DNA of 12,230 bases from an uncultured Armatimonadota bacterium (lineage in GTDB: Bacteria > Armatimonadota > Armatimonadia > Armatimonadales > Armatimonadaceae): assembly GCA_903915615.1 (NCBI GenBank), contig CAIWTR010000238.1, forward strand, positions 1 to 12,230, in the 5' to 3' direction. Of this stretch, positions 1 through 6,914 are shown piece after piece (position 1 is the stretch's first letter; every line of letters begins with the position of its first letter). The notes beneath the pieces are model-generated. The model saw nothing but the letters and a program-made list of their open reading frames with translations. It did no database searches and was not told the DNA's origin. The translations under genes were made by a program, and so were the position numbers.

Positions 1-948
1 ACAACATCCACCGATGATATTGATCCACTTATTTTCAATCCAGGGCTGAACCAGCTCTGCCATCAGTTCCGGGCCCATGTCGTAGCCGGTCGGGGCAAGC
101 GGATTTGGTAGACCTGCATTTGGATAAACGATGATCGGGATGTCAACGATTCGGTTTAACTCGGAGATGAATGGAGACAGTAAGTCCGGTCCGAGGGAGC
201 AGTTGGCACCAATTGCGGTAAGCGGAAAGTGTCGTATGGAGTTCCAAACGGCTTCCACGGTCTGCCCAGAGAGATTTCCACCAGCCTGATCGATAAAGAG
301 ACTTGCGATTACGGGGACGCGACGAACGCCTTCATCAAACAGCTCATCTATCGCAAAGAGAGCTGCCTTGAGGTTTAGTGTGTCAAATGTTGTTTCGATA
401 AGCAACAAGTCGACACCACCATCAATCAGTGCCAGGGCTTGCTCACGGTACGATTCACGCAGCTGATCAAAGGAGACTCCGCGGACCTCTGGACGACTTG
501 CATCGATAATGACAGATGCACTTCGGTTGCACGGACCTATTCCACCGGCAACCCAACGCGGGCGATCCGGTGTAGCAAATTTGTTAGCCGCATCACGGGC
601 AATTCTCGCCGCTTCCAGATTCATTTCCCGAACATATTGCGAGAGATCATAATCTTCTTGGGCTATGGAGTTTGCCGTGAAGGTACATGTCTCGATGATG
701 TCCGCCCCGGCGGCCAAGTACTGCTCGTGAACATCTTGAATGAAGTCCGGAGAGTGGAGAAGAAGCGCTTCCGTATTATTTCGGAGGTCTTTGTGATGAT
801 TTACAAAGCGTTCTCCGCGATATGCCTCCTCAGTGCGCACTTTTAACTGTAAAAGAACACCCATAGAGCCATCGATGACGAGAATACGCTCTTTGAGCGC
901 CTGTTCAAAGGAAGTTGACATCACGTCTATGGTAGCACGAAGTGACAT
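1..948 (-). CDS. metH: Methionine synthase (cobalamin-dependent), N-terminal part, cut by the window edge
   Basis: The gene encodes the homocysteine-binding module of B12-dependent methionine synthase, which moves a methyl group from methyltetrahydrofolate through cobalamin to homocysteine in the cytoplasm. I translated it by hand because it runs off the left edge. Visible motifs in order are ERILVIDGSMG near the start, IETCTFTANS, VAGGIGPCNRSAS, LIETTFDTLNLKAA, GANCSLGP, YPNAGLPN, and finally IIGGCC at the edge. The Cys of GANCS and the Cys pair of GGCC are the three zinc ligands of this family. The folate, B12 and activation domains would lie outside the window, so the protein could instead be a shorter homocysteine methyltransferase; the close match to MetH favours full length. 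I chose ATG 948 because AGGA lies 4 nt upstream, a short spacing. The in-frame ATG at 921 has no Shine-Dalgarno but also fits the family's N-terminus. The gene lies 115 nt downstream of dnaG on the same strand, with no terminator seen between them. Confidence 0.93.
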   Translation of the reverse strand, partial: MSLRATIDVMSTSFEQALKERILVIDGSMGVLLQLKVRTEEAYRGERFVNHHKDLRNNTEALLLHSPDFIQDVHEQYLAAGADIIETCTFTANSIAQEDYDLSQYVREMNLEAARIARDAANKFATPDRPRWVAGGIGPCNRSASVIIDASRPEVRGVSFDQLRESYREQALALIDGGVDLLLIETTFDTLNLKAALFAIDELFDEGVRRVPVIASLFIDQAGGNLSGQTVEAVWNSIRHFPLTAIGANCSLGPDLLSPFISELNRIVDIPIIVYPNAGLPNPLAPTGYDMGPELMAELVQPWIENKWINIIGGCC

Positions 949-962
949 CGAATCCTATTCAC

Positions 963-980
963 ATCTCATAATGCTGAGAT
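963..980. repeat. Perfect 6-6-6 inverted repeat upstream of metH
   Basis: ATCTCA (963-968) and TGAGAT (975-980) are perfect inverted copies separated by TAATGC. The element ends about 14 nt upstream of the metH ATG at 948, next to the weak AGGA ribosome-binding site. It could be an operator half-site pair or a small hairpin in the metH leader. The 115-nt dnaG-metH gap is too short to hold a cobalamin riboswitch, and I do not see a convincing SAM riboswitch core there. A repeat this short can arise by chance. Confidence 0.35.
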
Positions 981-1063
981 TGTAAACTGGATGAAAGTGT
1001 TGATCTCTAGGAAATCATCACGCTTGATCGAATCCAACATGTTCAATGAGCCAGGGTCAACGA

Positions 1064-2968
1064 TTAGTTTTGACTTGGATCTTGATTTTTTCTTGCCTCG
1101 GCAAGAGCTTGCCACATTCTGAGCGTCTCAGTCGATGGAACCTGCTGTGCAGATGGCGAAACTTGACTCGCAATTGCATGTTGAGACAGGCGAGCATGGT
1201 ACATGACAAGCGCATCCTTGCAGTCTTTCAACATTTTTTCATCTATTTCTGACTGAACTCGGTTGACAATGGCCGTCAACGAAGATGCAGCAGGAGTTGC
1301 TATGAGCACATCCAACAATGCCTGTGCTGTTGGTATTACCTCGAAGTCTCCAAGCGACCGAAGCTGTTGAACGACAGGCAGGACAGATGGTGAGACGAAC
1401 AGATCCAGGCCACCGATATCGTTTATTAGAGAGTGTGCTAGTGATCCAAAGGTTGTGTCTGTAAGCCCAAGTAACAGAACTTCCTGCGCTCTGGAATGGT
1501 TACTTTCACCGAGCGAGGCTGATGGAATAGACTCATCCATTAGTCGGTATTGAGGTGTTTCCCAAGGGCGAGGGCCCTTAAACTGGCGGCCGGATGTCTT
1601 TGATTTGCGTTGGACTTGCCCACCGTGAAGCGGACCATTTTCCAGCGTGTTTGGCGTGATACGGCGAACTTCTGAACGGATTGCCACTTCAGCGCCTATG
1701 CTATTGGATTCAAAGGTGGGGTGAAAGGGTGCGAGTTTTCGAATCAATGCATCTTGATCGATGCTTGATTGCTGGTCTGCAACCAGTCGCAATGCTGCAC
1801 GTAAAAACTGTTCCCGGCCATTTGCAATCGATACATCAAACTTCTTCCGTAGAACTTCGAGGCGAAACTCAGGGATGTTTAGTGCAGTGGCTGCAACATT
1901 TAAGAAGGCCTCACGTCCCTGTGTTCGGAGTAGGGAATCAGGATCCGCTCCTTGGGGCATCCTAAGAACCCTAATCGTGAGGTCGGGGTCGATGCTTTGA
2001 AAAAGTTCAGATGCCTTTACCGCGGCCCGTTCTCCTGCATCATCCGCATCAAATGTCAGCAGAATAGTCTTCGCATATCGCTGCAAGATACGCACATGGT
2101 CACCGGTCAGACTTGTTCCGAGCGTTGCTACGACATTGGTGACGCCATATTGATGACAGACAACCGTATCCATGTACCCTTCAGAAATCATCACAACACC
2201 ATCGGCTTGAATGGCTTTTCGTGCCATTGGAAGGCCGTAGATTGTCTGACTCTTTGAGAAAAGAGGTGTCTCAGGCGAGTTGAGGTATTTGGCTGTGTCT
2301 TGTTGCGCGGTTGTGATTCGCCCACCAAAGGCTATGACACGTTCTTGTGAATCGTGAATGGGAAACATCAAGCGGTTACGGAACCGATCCGTAAATCCAG
2401 TTCCATTGTTTCGTCTGAAAACGAGACCAGCTTCAATGGCATCATCCATATCCAAACGGAGAGCTTGGAGGTGAGATGCAAGAGCATCGTAGGAATCTGG
2501 AGCCCAGCCGATCCCAAACTGGTTGAGGATGTCCTGCGTTAAACCCCGGGATATCGCATATTCCTGTGCACCGAGCGTATTTTGGTAAGCCAAGCGGAAG
2601 AAGCGTTGGGCTTCCGCCATTAGGTCGCGCAGACGTTGTTTTTGACTTGTTCGGGCGACTGCCTGCTGAGGTGTCTCGGCGGCTTGTTGAAGGGCAATAC
2701 CTGCCATGTCGGCGAGGCGCTGCAATGCCTCCGGAAACGAGAGGTTTTCGGCCTTTTGAACAAAGGAAAACACATCGCCGCCTTCTTGACATGCACCAAA
2801 ACAGTGCCATGTCTGGCGGGCGGAATCAATGGAAAACGATGGTGACTTTTCCTGGTGGAAAGGGCAGCACGCCTTGTACCGGCTTCCGACCTGCTTTAAC
2901 GAAACATACCGTGAAGCGACTTGAACAATATCCGATGCGAGTCGGACACGCTCTTTGTCGTCATTCAC
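1064..2968 (-). CDS. dnaG: DNA primase DnaG
   Basis: This 634-residue protein has the length and layout of bacterial primase, which makes RNA primers at the replication fork with the DnaB helicase. The N-terminal CHC2 zinc finger holds C35-P-F-H38 and C56-F-G-A-C60. The last pair is CxxxC, one residue wider than the CxxC of E. coli. The catalytic core has RFRNRLMFPI near 195-204, the TOPRIM glutamate in EGYMD (E263), and the metal-binding aspartates in FDADDAG (D307, D309). A linker of basic and polar residues (about 450-490) leads to a C-terminal region that should be the helicase-binding domain. The start is GTG at 2968: an in-frame TAG lies four codons upstream with no ATG, GTG or TTG between. 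No Shine-Dalgarno is visible. The preceding gene on this strand stops 29 nt upstream, so dnaG probably shares its transcript. No rpoD follows, unlike the common dnaG-rpoD order. Confidence 0.97.
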   Translation of the reverse strand: MNDDKERVRLASDIVQVASRYVSLKQVGSRYKACCPFHQEKSPSFSIDSARQTWHCFGACQEGGDVFSFVQKAENLSFPEALQRLADMAGIALQQAAETPQQAVARTSQKQRLRDLMAEAQRFFRLAYQNTLGAQEYAISRGLTQDILNQFGIGWAPDSYDALASHLQALRLDMDDAIEAGLVFRRNNGTGFTDRFRNRLMFPIHDSQERVIAFGGRITTAQQDTAKYLNSPETPLFSKSQTIYGLPMARKAIQADGVVMISEGYMDTVVCHQYGVTNVVATLGTSLTGDHVRILQRYAKTILLTFDADDAGERAAVKASELFQSIDPDLTIRVLRMPQGADPDSLLRTQGREAFLNVAATALNIPEFRLEVLRKKFDVSIANGREQFLRAALRLVADQQSSIDQDALIRKLAPFHPTFESNSIGAEVAIRSEVRRITPNTLENGPLHGGQVQRKSKTSGRQFKGPRPWETPQYRLMDESIPSASLGESNHSRAQEVLLLGLTDTTFGSLAHSLINDIGGLDLFVSPSVLPVVQQLRSLGDFEVIPTAQALLDVLIATPAASSLTAIVNRVQSEIDEKMLKDCKDALVMYHARLSQHAIASQVSPSAQQVPSTETLRMWQALAEARKNQDPSQN

Positions 2969-2997
2969 GGTATGAATCTAATCAGGTTTGTTGAAGA

Positions 2998-4113
2998 CTA
3001 GCCTTCAACAGTCGCGATTGTCATCGCGATCACACGGTACGCAGCCTTCGTTGGCTCTGCTTGTTCCTTTTGATTGATCAACTGGAACTGAACATGCTTC
3101 TTAGGATAGCTGAGCACAAGGATATTCCCGGCCTTCTCGTAGCTGTCTGGCTGACCATAAGCACGGAGAATCTCAACGTAGCTGGATCCAAGACGGATAC
3201 CCTTTTGCGTTGTGATCGAAGGTGTCTGTGTCGATGGCTTGATTGGCGAATGGTATCCAAGACAACGAATCTGGGAAATAGCTCCACCTGGGTTGATCAG
3301 GAACTCGTACGAGATTGCCGTGGTTTGACCCTTGGCATCCTTGGTTGTCCGGTTGTAGACCCAAGTAACTTCTTGTTGACGAGCAACGGAGCTTTGAGTG
3401 CGACCGAATGCGCCGACGGCTCCACCGGTGTCTCCACCCATACCACCCATCATGCCGCCCATTCCGCCCATCATTCCACCCATGCCGCCGCCCATTCCAC
3501 CCATGGCGCCCATTTCACCGTCACCGCCGCCCATTTTTGAGCCGCCGCCACCGCCCATGGAACCCATCTTGCCGCCGCCGGCAGCCATGCCACCGGCCAT
3601 TCCGCCCATGCGTCCGGCCATACCGCCAGCCATGCCACCCATCATTCCAGATGAGCCCATCATGCCAGCAGCGCCACCGCGAGGACCGGAACCACCACCC
3701 ATGCCGCCCATTCCACCCATGCTTGGGCCAGAGCTCGACATCATGCCTGCGCCGCCAGCCCTAGGACCAGAACCGCCCATCATGCCGCCCATTCCACCCA
3801 TGCTTGGACCAGAGCTGCCCATCATGCCGCCCATCATTCCAGCGCCACCTGCCATGCCGCCTTCATCGCCCATTCCCATTCCGCCGCCCTGTTGGGCACC
3901 GGTACCTGGGATACGGACTCCGATGTCGCCAATGTAAATCTCGTTTGGATTGCCAAATTTCGATAGCACTGTGCGAGAGGAAGCATTCAGACGAACGCCC
4001 GCAAGCGTACGCTCCAAATCCTTGCTCTGAGCGGTTACTGATGGAGCGCTGAATGACATCGCTGTCATAACACTTGTTAATGCGACCAATTTGGCCGAAG
4101 TCTGCCAATTCAT
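2998..4113 (-). CDS. Exported protein with duplicated GxRLxSS..YGxP domain and Gly/Met-rich insert
   Basis: I do not recognise a named family for this 371-residue protein. Residues 1-28 form a signal peptide: Lys8, a hydrophobic core, and a possible signal peptidase site after SVTA. Residues 39-56 (GVRLNASSRTVLSKFGNP) and 305-322 (GIRLGSSYVEILRAYGQP) align without gaps, so the protein holds two copies of one small domain. In copy 1 the domain is broken after about residue 70 by a low-complexity stretch (76-228) of Gly, Met, Ala and Ser, with about 38 Met and no Cys, aromatic, Leu, Ile or Val. It resumes at VTWVYN and YEFLINPGGAISQI. Copy 2 is continuous (ILVLSYPKKH, VQFQLINQ, RVIAMTIA). The start at 4113 is set by GGAGG 8 nt upstream; an upstream in-frame ATG at 4173 would bury the signal peptide and lacks this site. 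The gene is divergent from glnD and 29 nt upstream of dnaG. Confidence 0.88.
   Translation of the reverse strand: MNWQTSAKLVALTSVMTAMSFSAPSVTAQSKDLERTLAGVRLNASSRTVLSKFGNPNEIYIGDIGVRIPGTGAQQGGGMGMGDEGGMAGGAGMMGGMMGSSGPSMGGMGGMMGGSGPRAGGAGMMSSSGPSMGGMGGMGGGSGPRGGAAGMMGSSGMMGGMAGGMAGRMGGMAGGMAAGGGKMGSMGGGGGSKMGGGDGEMGAMGGMGGGMGGMMGGMGGMMGGMGGDTGGAVGAFGRTQSSVARQQEVTWVYNRTTKDAKGQTTAISYEFLINPGGAISQIRCLGYHSPIKPSTQTPSITTQKGIRLGSSYVEILRAYGQPDSYEKAGNILVLSYPKKHVQFQLINQKEQAEPTKAAYRVIAMTIATVEG
3430..3888 (-). repeat. Gly/Met-rich low-complexity coding segment
   Basis: This segment encodes residues 76-228 of the exported protein. It is built from short MGG, GGM, AGGM and GSSGP variants, with about a quarter of residues methionine. 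On the plus strand the same DNA reads as a long Pro-rich open frame, which is an artefact of GGN and ATG codons read in antisense. The lack of hydrophobic core residues suggests a disordered, flexible loop rather than a folded domain. Repeated codons make the region prone to slippage, so length variation between strains would be expected. Confidence 0.9.
3658..3819 (-). repeat. Two tandem 81-bp (27-residue) repeats
   Basis: The two units encode residues 99-125 and 126-152 of the exported protein. Both follow the pattern (G/S)SSGPSMGGMGG, then M or G, then GGSGPR, then a short Ala/Gly run ending in MM. They differ at only a few positions. The DNA offset is exactly 81 bp, seen for example in GCTTGGGCCAGAGCT starting at 3721 and GCTTGGACCAGAGCT starting at 3802. 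A degenerate third start (GSSGMM) follows at residue 153. This is a recent in-frame duplication inside the low-complexity insert. Confidence 0.85.
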
Positions 4114-4121
4114 CCGGACAT

Positions 4122-4126
4122 CCTCC
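4122..4126 (-). promoter_or_regulatory. Shine-Dalgarno of the exported-protein gene
   Basis: On the minus strand this reads GGAGG, 8 nt before ATG 4113. It is the strongest ribosome-binding site on the minus strand here and decides the start, removing the 20-residue N-terminal extension that would begin at 4173. Confidence 0.75.
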
Positions 4127-4139
4127 ACATGGAACATGT
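4127..4139. repeat. Inverted repeat ACATG-GAA-CATGT next to the ribosome-binding site
   Basis: This perfect 5-3-5 inverted repeat directly abuts the GGAGG ribosome-binding site of the exported-protein gene. In the mRNA it could form a small hairpin just 5' of the Shine-Dalgarno; in DNA it could be a dimeric repressor site. Nothing identifies the regulator, and such a short repeat may be chance. Confidence 0.3.
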
Positions 4140-4160
4140 AGCGATTTACTGAGATGCGAT

Positions 4161-4189
4161 GTAACAAATACATATCCCACCTCTATATC
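4161..4189 (+). promoter_or_regulatory. Possible glnD promoter
   Basis: GTAACA (4161-4166) and TATATC (4184-4189) are separated by 17 nt and match the sigma-70 hexamers at four of six positions each. Transcription would begin near 4196, downstream of the alternative ATG 4154 and upstream of ATG 4238, which fits the chosen glnD start. The match is weak. Confidence 0.3.
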
Positions 4190-4195
4190 TCGTGC

Positions 4196-4204
4196 ATTCT
4201 ACCA
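4196..4204 (-). promoter_or_regulatory. Possible extended -10 promoter for the exported-protein/dnaG transcript
   Basis: On the minus strand this reads TGGTAGAAT, a TGN-extended -10 with five of six bases of TATAAT. There is no good -35. Transcription would start near 4189, giving a leader of about 75 nt before ATG 4113. The same TGN plus TAnAAT form precedes uvrB and the tRNA gene. Confidence 0.42.
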
Positions 4205-4237
4205 GAAAATCACCTGAGTGGTACCATCTGCATCATC

Positions 4238-6868
4238 ATGAAATCGTACGATGACAATGCCTTCCAATCCTTGACCACCAGTAAGGAGCTGTCGGCTCGT
4301 CTCCTCCAGCTACGGGAAGATATTCGGCAAGCTTGGACACCTTCTATAGGCGGTCGAACTTGGGGACGGCACCACAGCGACCTGATGGACATCACCATCA
4401 AGCGGCTCTTTGAACTTGCGTGTGATCGGTCTGGTGAAATTCCCAGCAATATAACGGTTGTTGCAACGGGTGGATACGGGCAGAAGTGTCTGGCCCCATG
4501 GTCGGATGTTGATCTTACGTTTCTCGTTGATCGCACCGATGACCCACCAATCCTACGTGAAGCCTTTCAGCTTGTCATGGACGTTCTCCTCTCGGGCTGC
4601 AGAATCAAAGTTGGTTACGCCTACCGGTCGATGGACGAGATTCTCGCTGGTGGGCTTGACCATCAGACCCAAACAGCACTGCTAGACAGCCGCTTCATCT
4701 GCGGAGATCGTTCCCTCTATGAAAGGTTCGACACTGTTTACCGTTCAACACTTCAAATGGCTGACTTTTTGTTTCAAAAGTCTGCCGAACGACGGTCCAT
4801 TATTCATAGGAGCGGAGATTCTCCCTATCTGCTTGAACCGGATGTAAAAGAGGGCGCTGGTGGGCTTCGGGATGTTCAGTCCGCGCAGTGGATAGCGATG
4901 GTGCGTTTTGGAAAGTCTGGTGATGCTCTCTACCGTGAGCTCGTCCGACGAAAAGTCGTGACAGCTGAGGAAGCGGATGTCATCCGGGAGGGACGAGATT
5001 ATCTGATCCGGACACGAAATGCCCTGCACCTGGTAGCGGGGGAGCGGCGTGATCGCTTAGTCATCGCGCGGCAAGAAGCGACTGCTGAATTGCTTGGCTA
5101 CACTTCTAATGTTGACATCCCTGCGGTGCAAGCGTTTATGCACGATTACTACGGGCATGCTGCAACAATACTTGAGCTGTCCAACAAGATTATGTCCCGG
5201 TGTCTTGAAGGACCATTACCGCTGTCGGCGCCCGGTGTTGCAGTGCTTCGAAACACCATCACCGTTACAGATCTTGCGACGATCGACACTGCACGCGAAT
5301 GGGTCCCAGCCGCCATAGATGCATCTCAACGCCTTAACCTAAGTCTTTCGGCTTCCTGTGTGGAACGTATTCAGCAGGCAGCTGGAAATGTTGGCGTACC
5401 TGTCGTTAGTAAGATTCTGTTGAATGCAATAGGGCAGTCACGGGGAATCACCGATGCCATCAAAACGATGATTCGTACCGGGATCCTGGAACAAGTACTT
5501 CCAGAATTCACAGAAGCCATGCGGGTGATTGCATACGATCCAGCTCACATAAGCACAGTCGGTGAACATTCCCTAAACGTTGTCAGAAACCTCGAAAGTC
5601 TGTCTGCTCCGCTAAAACAGGATGATGAGCTCGAGGCTTATCGCTACACTTTTGCGACAATTGCATCGACAGCCACCTTGTACCTTGCCGCATTGATGCA
5701 TGACCTTGGAAAACAGTGGCGTCTCGATAGCTCTGGGCAACCAGCACCACATGAGATTACCGGTGCGGATCGTGTCCCTCATATCTGTGCTCGTCTTGGC
5801 TGTCCAGCGGATGTAACAACACGGGTACAACGTCTTGTTCGTTATCACTTGCTGCTCGCAGATACAGCACGGCTTCGCGATCTGTCACGTCCTGAGACGA
5901 TTAAAACCGTTCACGAAGCACTGGGCGATTCCGACATGTTACGGATGCTATACGTCCTGACGTGGGCTGATGTGAACGCTGTCGGACCAGGTGTTTGGTC
6001 TCGATCGGCTGGTCGGTTACTGGATGAGCTTGTGCAACGTTGTGAAAACGAGTTTAGTCACAACAGTGCGGATGATCTGTTTGAACCAGATGCTCGGAAA
6101 ATGGATCAGGTACGCGATCGGATTCGGCGACGTCTGGTAACACTGGATGATGGTACTGCTGTCGATGCTGAGCGGGTACAACGACATATCGATTCGATGC
6201 CAGCATCGTATCTGCTGAACACACCACTGGATGAAATCCGCCTTCACGTTGAAATGGCGCACACATTGCTCATCGGTGAGACAGATTTTCCCGTCGTCGT
6301 TGATGTCCGTGGAAACGCTACAGAGCGTGAGTCGATCGTTACCATTGTTGCCTTTGACGACCCGCGTCCAGGTTTGCTTGCCAAGATCACCGGTGTCCTT
6401 TATGCCTATGACATCAAGCTCCACTCTGCACAGGTCTTTACACGAAGTACCGCTGATGCTAGCGCAATTGTAATCGATACCCTTCGGGTTGATTATAGGG
6501 AGCGCGGCATCGATCGATCCCTTAGAAATGAGCTTGTCGTAGCCTTTGAGAAAGCCGTCAGTGGTAAAGAAACCGTAGGCGACATGATTGCACGCAAACG
6601 TAGACCCGCGGCAGTTCTTGGGCGTACACAGTCGCTGACGCTGGTACCACTAGATGCAGAAATGCTGCTCGTGGATGTTCGTCTTGCAAATGATTCAAGT
6701 GCGGTCCACGCGCTCTGTCGAAATTTGACTGCGGCCGGATGGAATATTTCAGCCGCCCGCTTGACACAGTGGGCTTATGGTGTCCGGTGCGCCCTGTACG
6801 TTTCGGATGCAAGAAAGCGCACGGCTGAAAAGGGAATGGAATCACTCCGCTCACTTCTATCATCATAA
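4238..6868 (+). CDS. glnD: PII uridylyltransferase / uridylyl-removing enzyme GlnD
   Basis: GlnD reads the glutamine level and adds or removes UMP on the PII signalling protein, which controls nitrogen assimilation. From ATG 4238 the protein has 876 residues, close to the 890 of E. coli. The nucleotidyltransferase domain has GGYGQ (78-82) and the metal-binding SDVD (D90, D92), followed by the family signature KEGAGGLRD (204-211). The HD hydrolase domain shows H443, H488-D489 (MHDLGK), H505 and D578 (WADVNA). Two ACT domains end the protein. The first (about 699-750) has a normal FDDPRPGLLAKI loop; the second (about 808-857) has lost the DRPGLL-like motif. The frame is open back to an ATG at 4154, but neither start has a clear Shine-Dalgarno. 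I prefer 4238 because 4154 would overlap the divergent promoter region. A glycosyltransferase gene follows after 46 nt. No glnB or amtB is in the window. Confidence 0.96.
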   Translation: MKSYDDNAFQSLTTSKELSARLLQLREDIRQAWTPSIGGRTWGRHHSDLMDITIKRLFELACDRSGEIPSNITVVATGGYGQKCLAPWSDVDLTFLVDRTDDPPILREAFQLVMDVLLSGCRIKVGYAYRSMDEILAGGLDHQTQTALLDSRFICGDRSLYERFDTVYRSTLQMADFLFQKSAERRSIIHRSGDSPYLLEPDVKEGAGGLRDVQSAQWIAMVRFGKSGDALYRELVRRKVVTAEEADVIREGRDYLIRTRNALHLVAGERRDRLVIARQEATAELLGYTSNVDIPAVQAFMHDYYGHAATILELSNKIMSRCLEGPLPLSAPGVAVLRNTITVTDLATIDTAREWVPAAIDASQRLNLSLSASCVERIQQAAGNVGVPVVSKILLNAIGQSRGITDAIKTMIRTGILEQVLPEFTEAMRVIAYDPAHISTVGEHSLNVVRNLESLSAPLKQDDELEAYRYTFATIASTATLYLAALMHDLGKQWRLDSSGQPAPHEITGADRVPHICARLGCPADVTTRVQRLVRYHLLLADTARLRDLSRPETIKTVHEALGDSDMLRMLYVLTWADVNAVGPGVWSRSAGRLLDELVQRCENEFSHNSADDLFEPDARKMDQVRDRIRRRLVTLDDGTAVDAERVQRHIDSMPASYLLNTPLDEIRLHVEMAHTLLIGETDFPVVVDVRGNATERESIVTIVAFDDPRPGLLAKITGVLYAYDIKLHSAQVFTRSTADASAIVIDTLRVDYRERGIDRSLRNELVVAFEKAVSGKETVGDMIARKRRPAAVLGRTQSLTLVPLDAEMLLVDVRLANDSSAVHALCRNLTAAGWNISAARLTQWAYGVRCALYVSDARKRTAEKGMESLRSLLSS

Positions 6869-6914
6869 ATAAAATCTACTGAGACTTTGCCGCATTGCTG
6901 CCAAAGATGAAAAC

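Noticed and set aside
439..846. Plus-strand 135-residue open frame
   Set aside because: It is antisense to metH, whose translated motifs are unmistakable on the minus strand.
949..1063. Cobalamin or SAM riboswitch before metH
   Set aside because: The gap is only 115 nt and lacks the conserved cores; only a 6-bp inverted repeat is visible.
3398..3937. Plus-strand 179-residue open frame very rich in proline
   Set aside because: It is the antisense reading of the Gly/Met-rich segment (GGN and ATG codons give Pro and Met/Ile/His on the other strand). It has no ribosome-binding site and no family likeness.
4219..4226. TGGTACCA palindrome before glnD
   Set aside because: An 8-bp palindrome alone is expected often by chance, and nothing else supports an operator.
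4154..4237. N-terminal extension of GlnD from ATG 4154
   Set aside because: No Shine-Dalgarno is present, the extra 28 residues are not GlnD-like, and it would run through the divergent promoter region.
6885..6906. CTTTG/CAAAG inverted repeat between glnD and the glycosyltransferase gene
   Set aside because: It is a 5-bp stem with a 12-nt loop, no T-run and a start codon 8 nt later; too weak to call a terminator.
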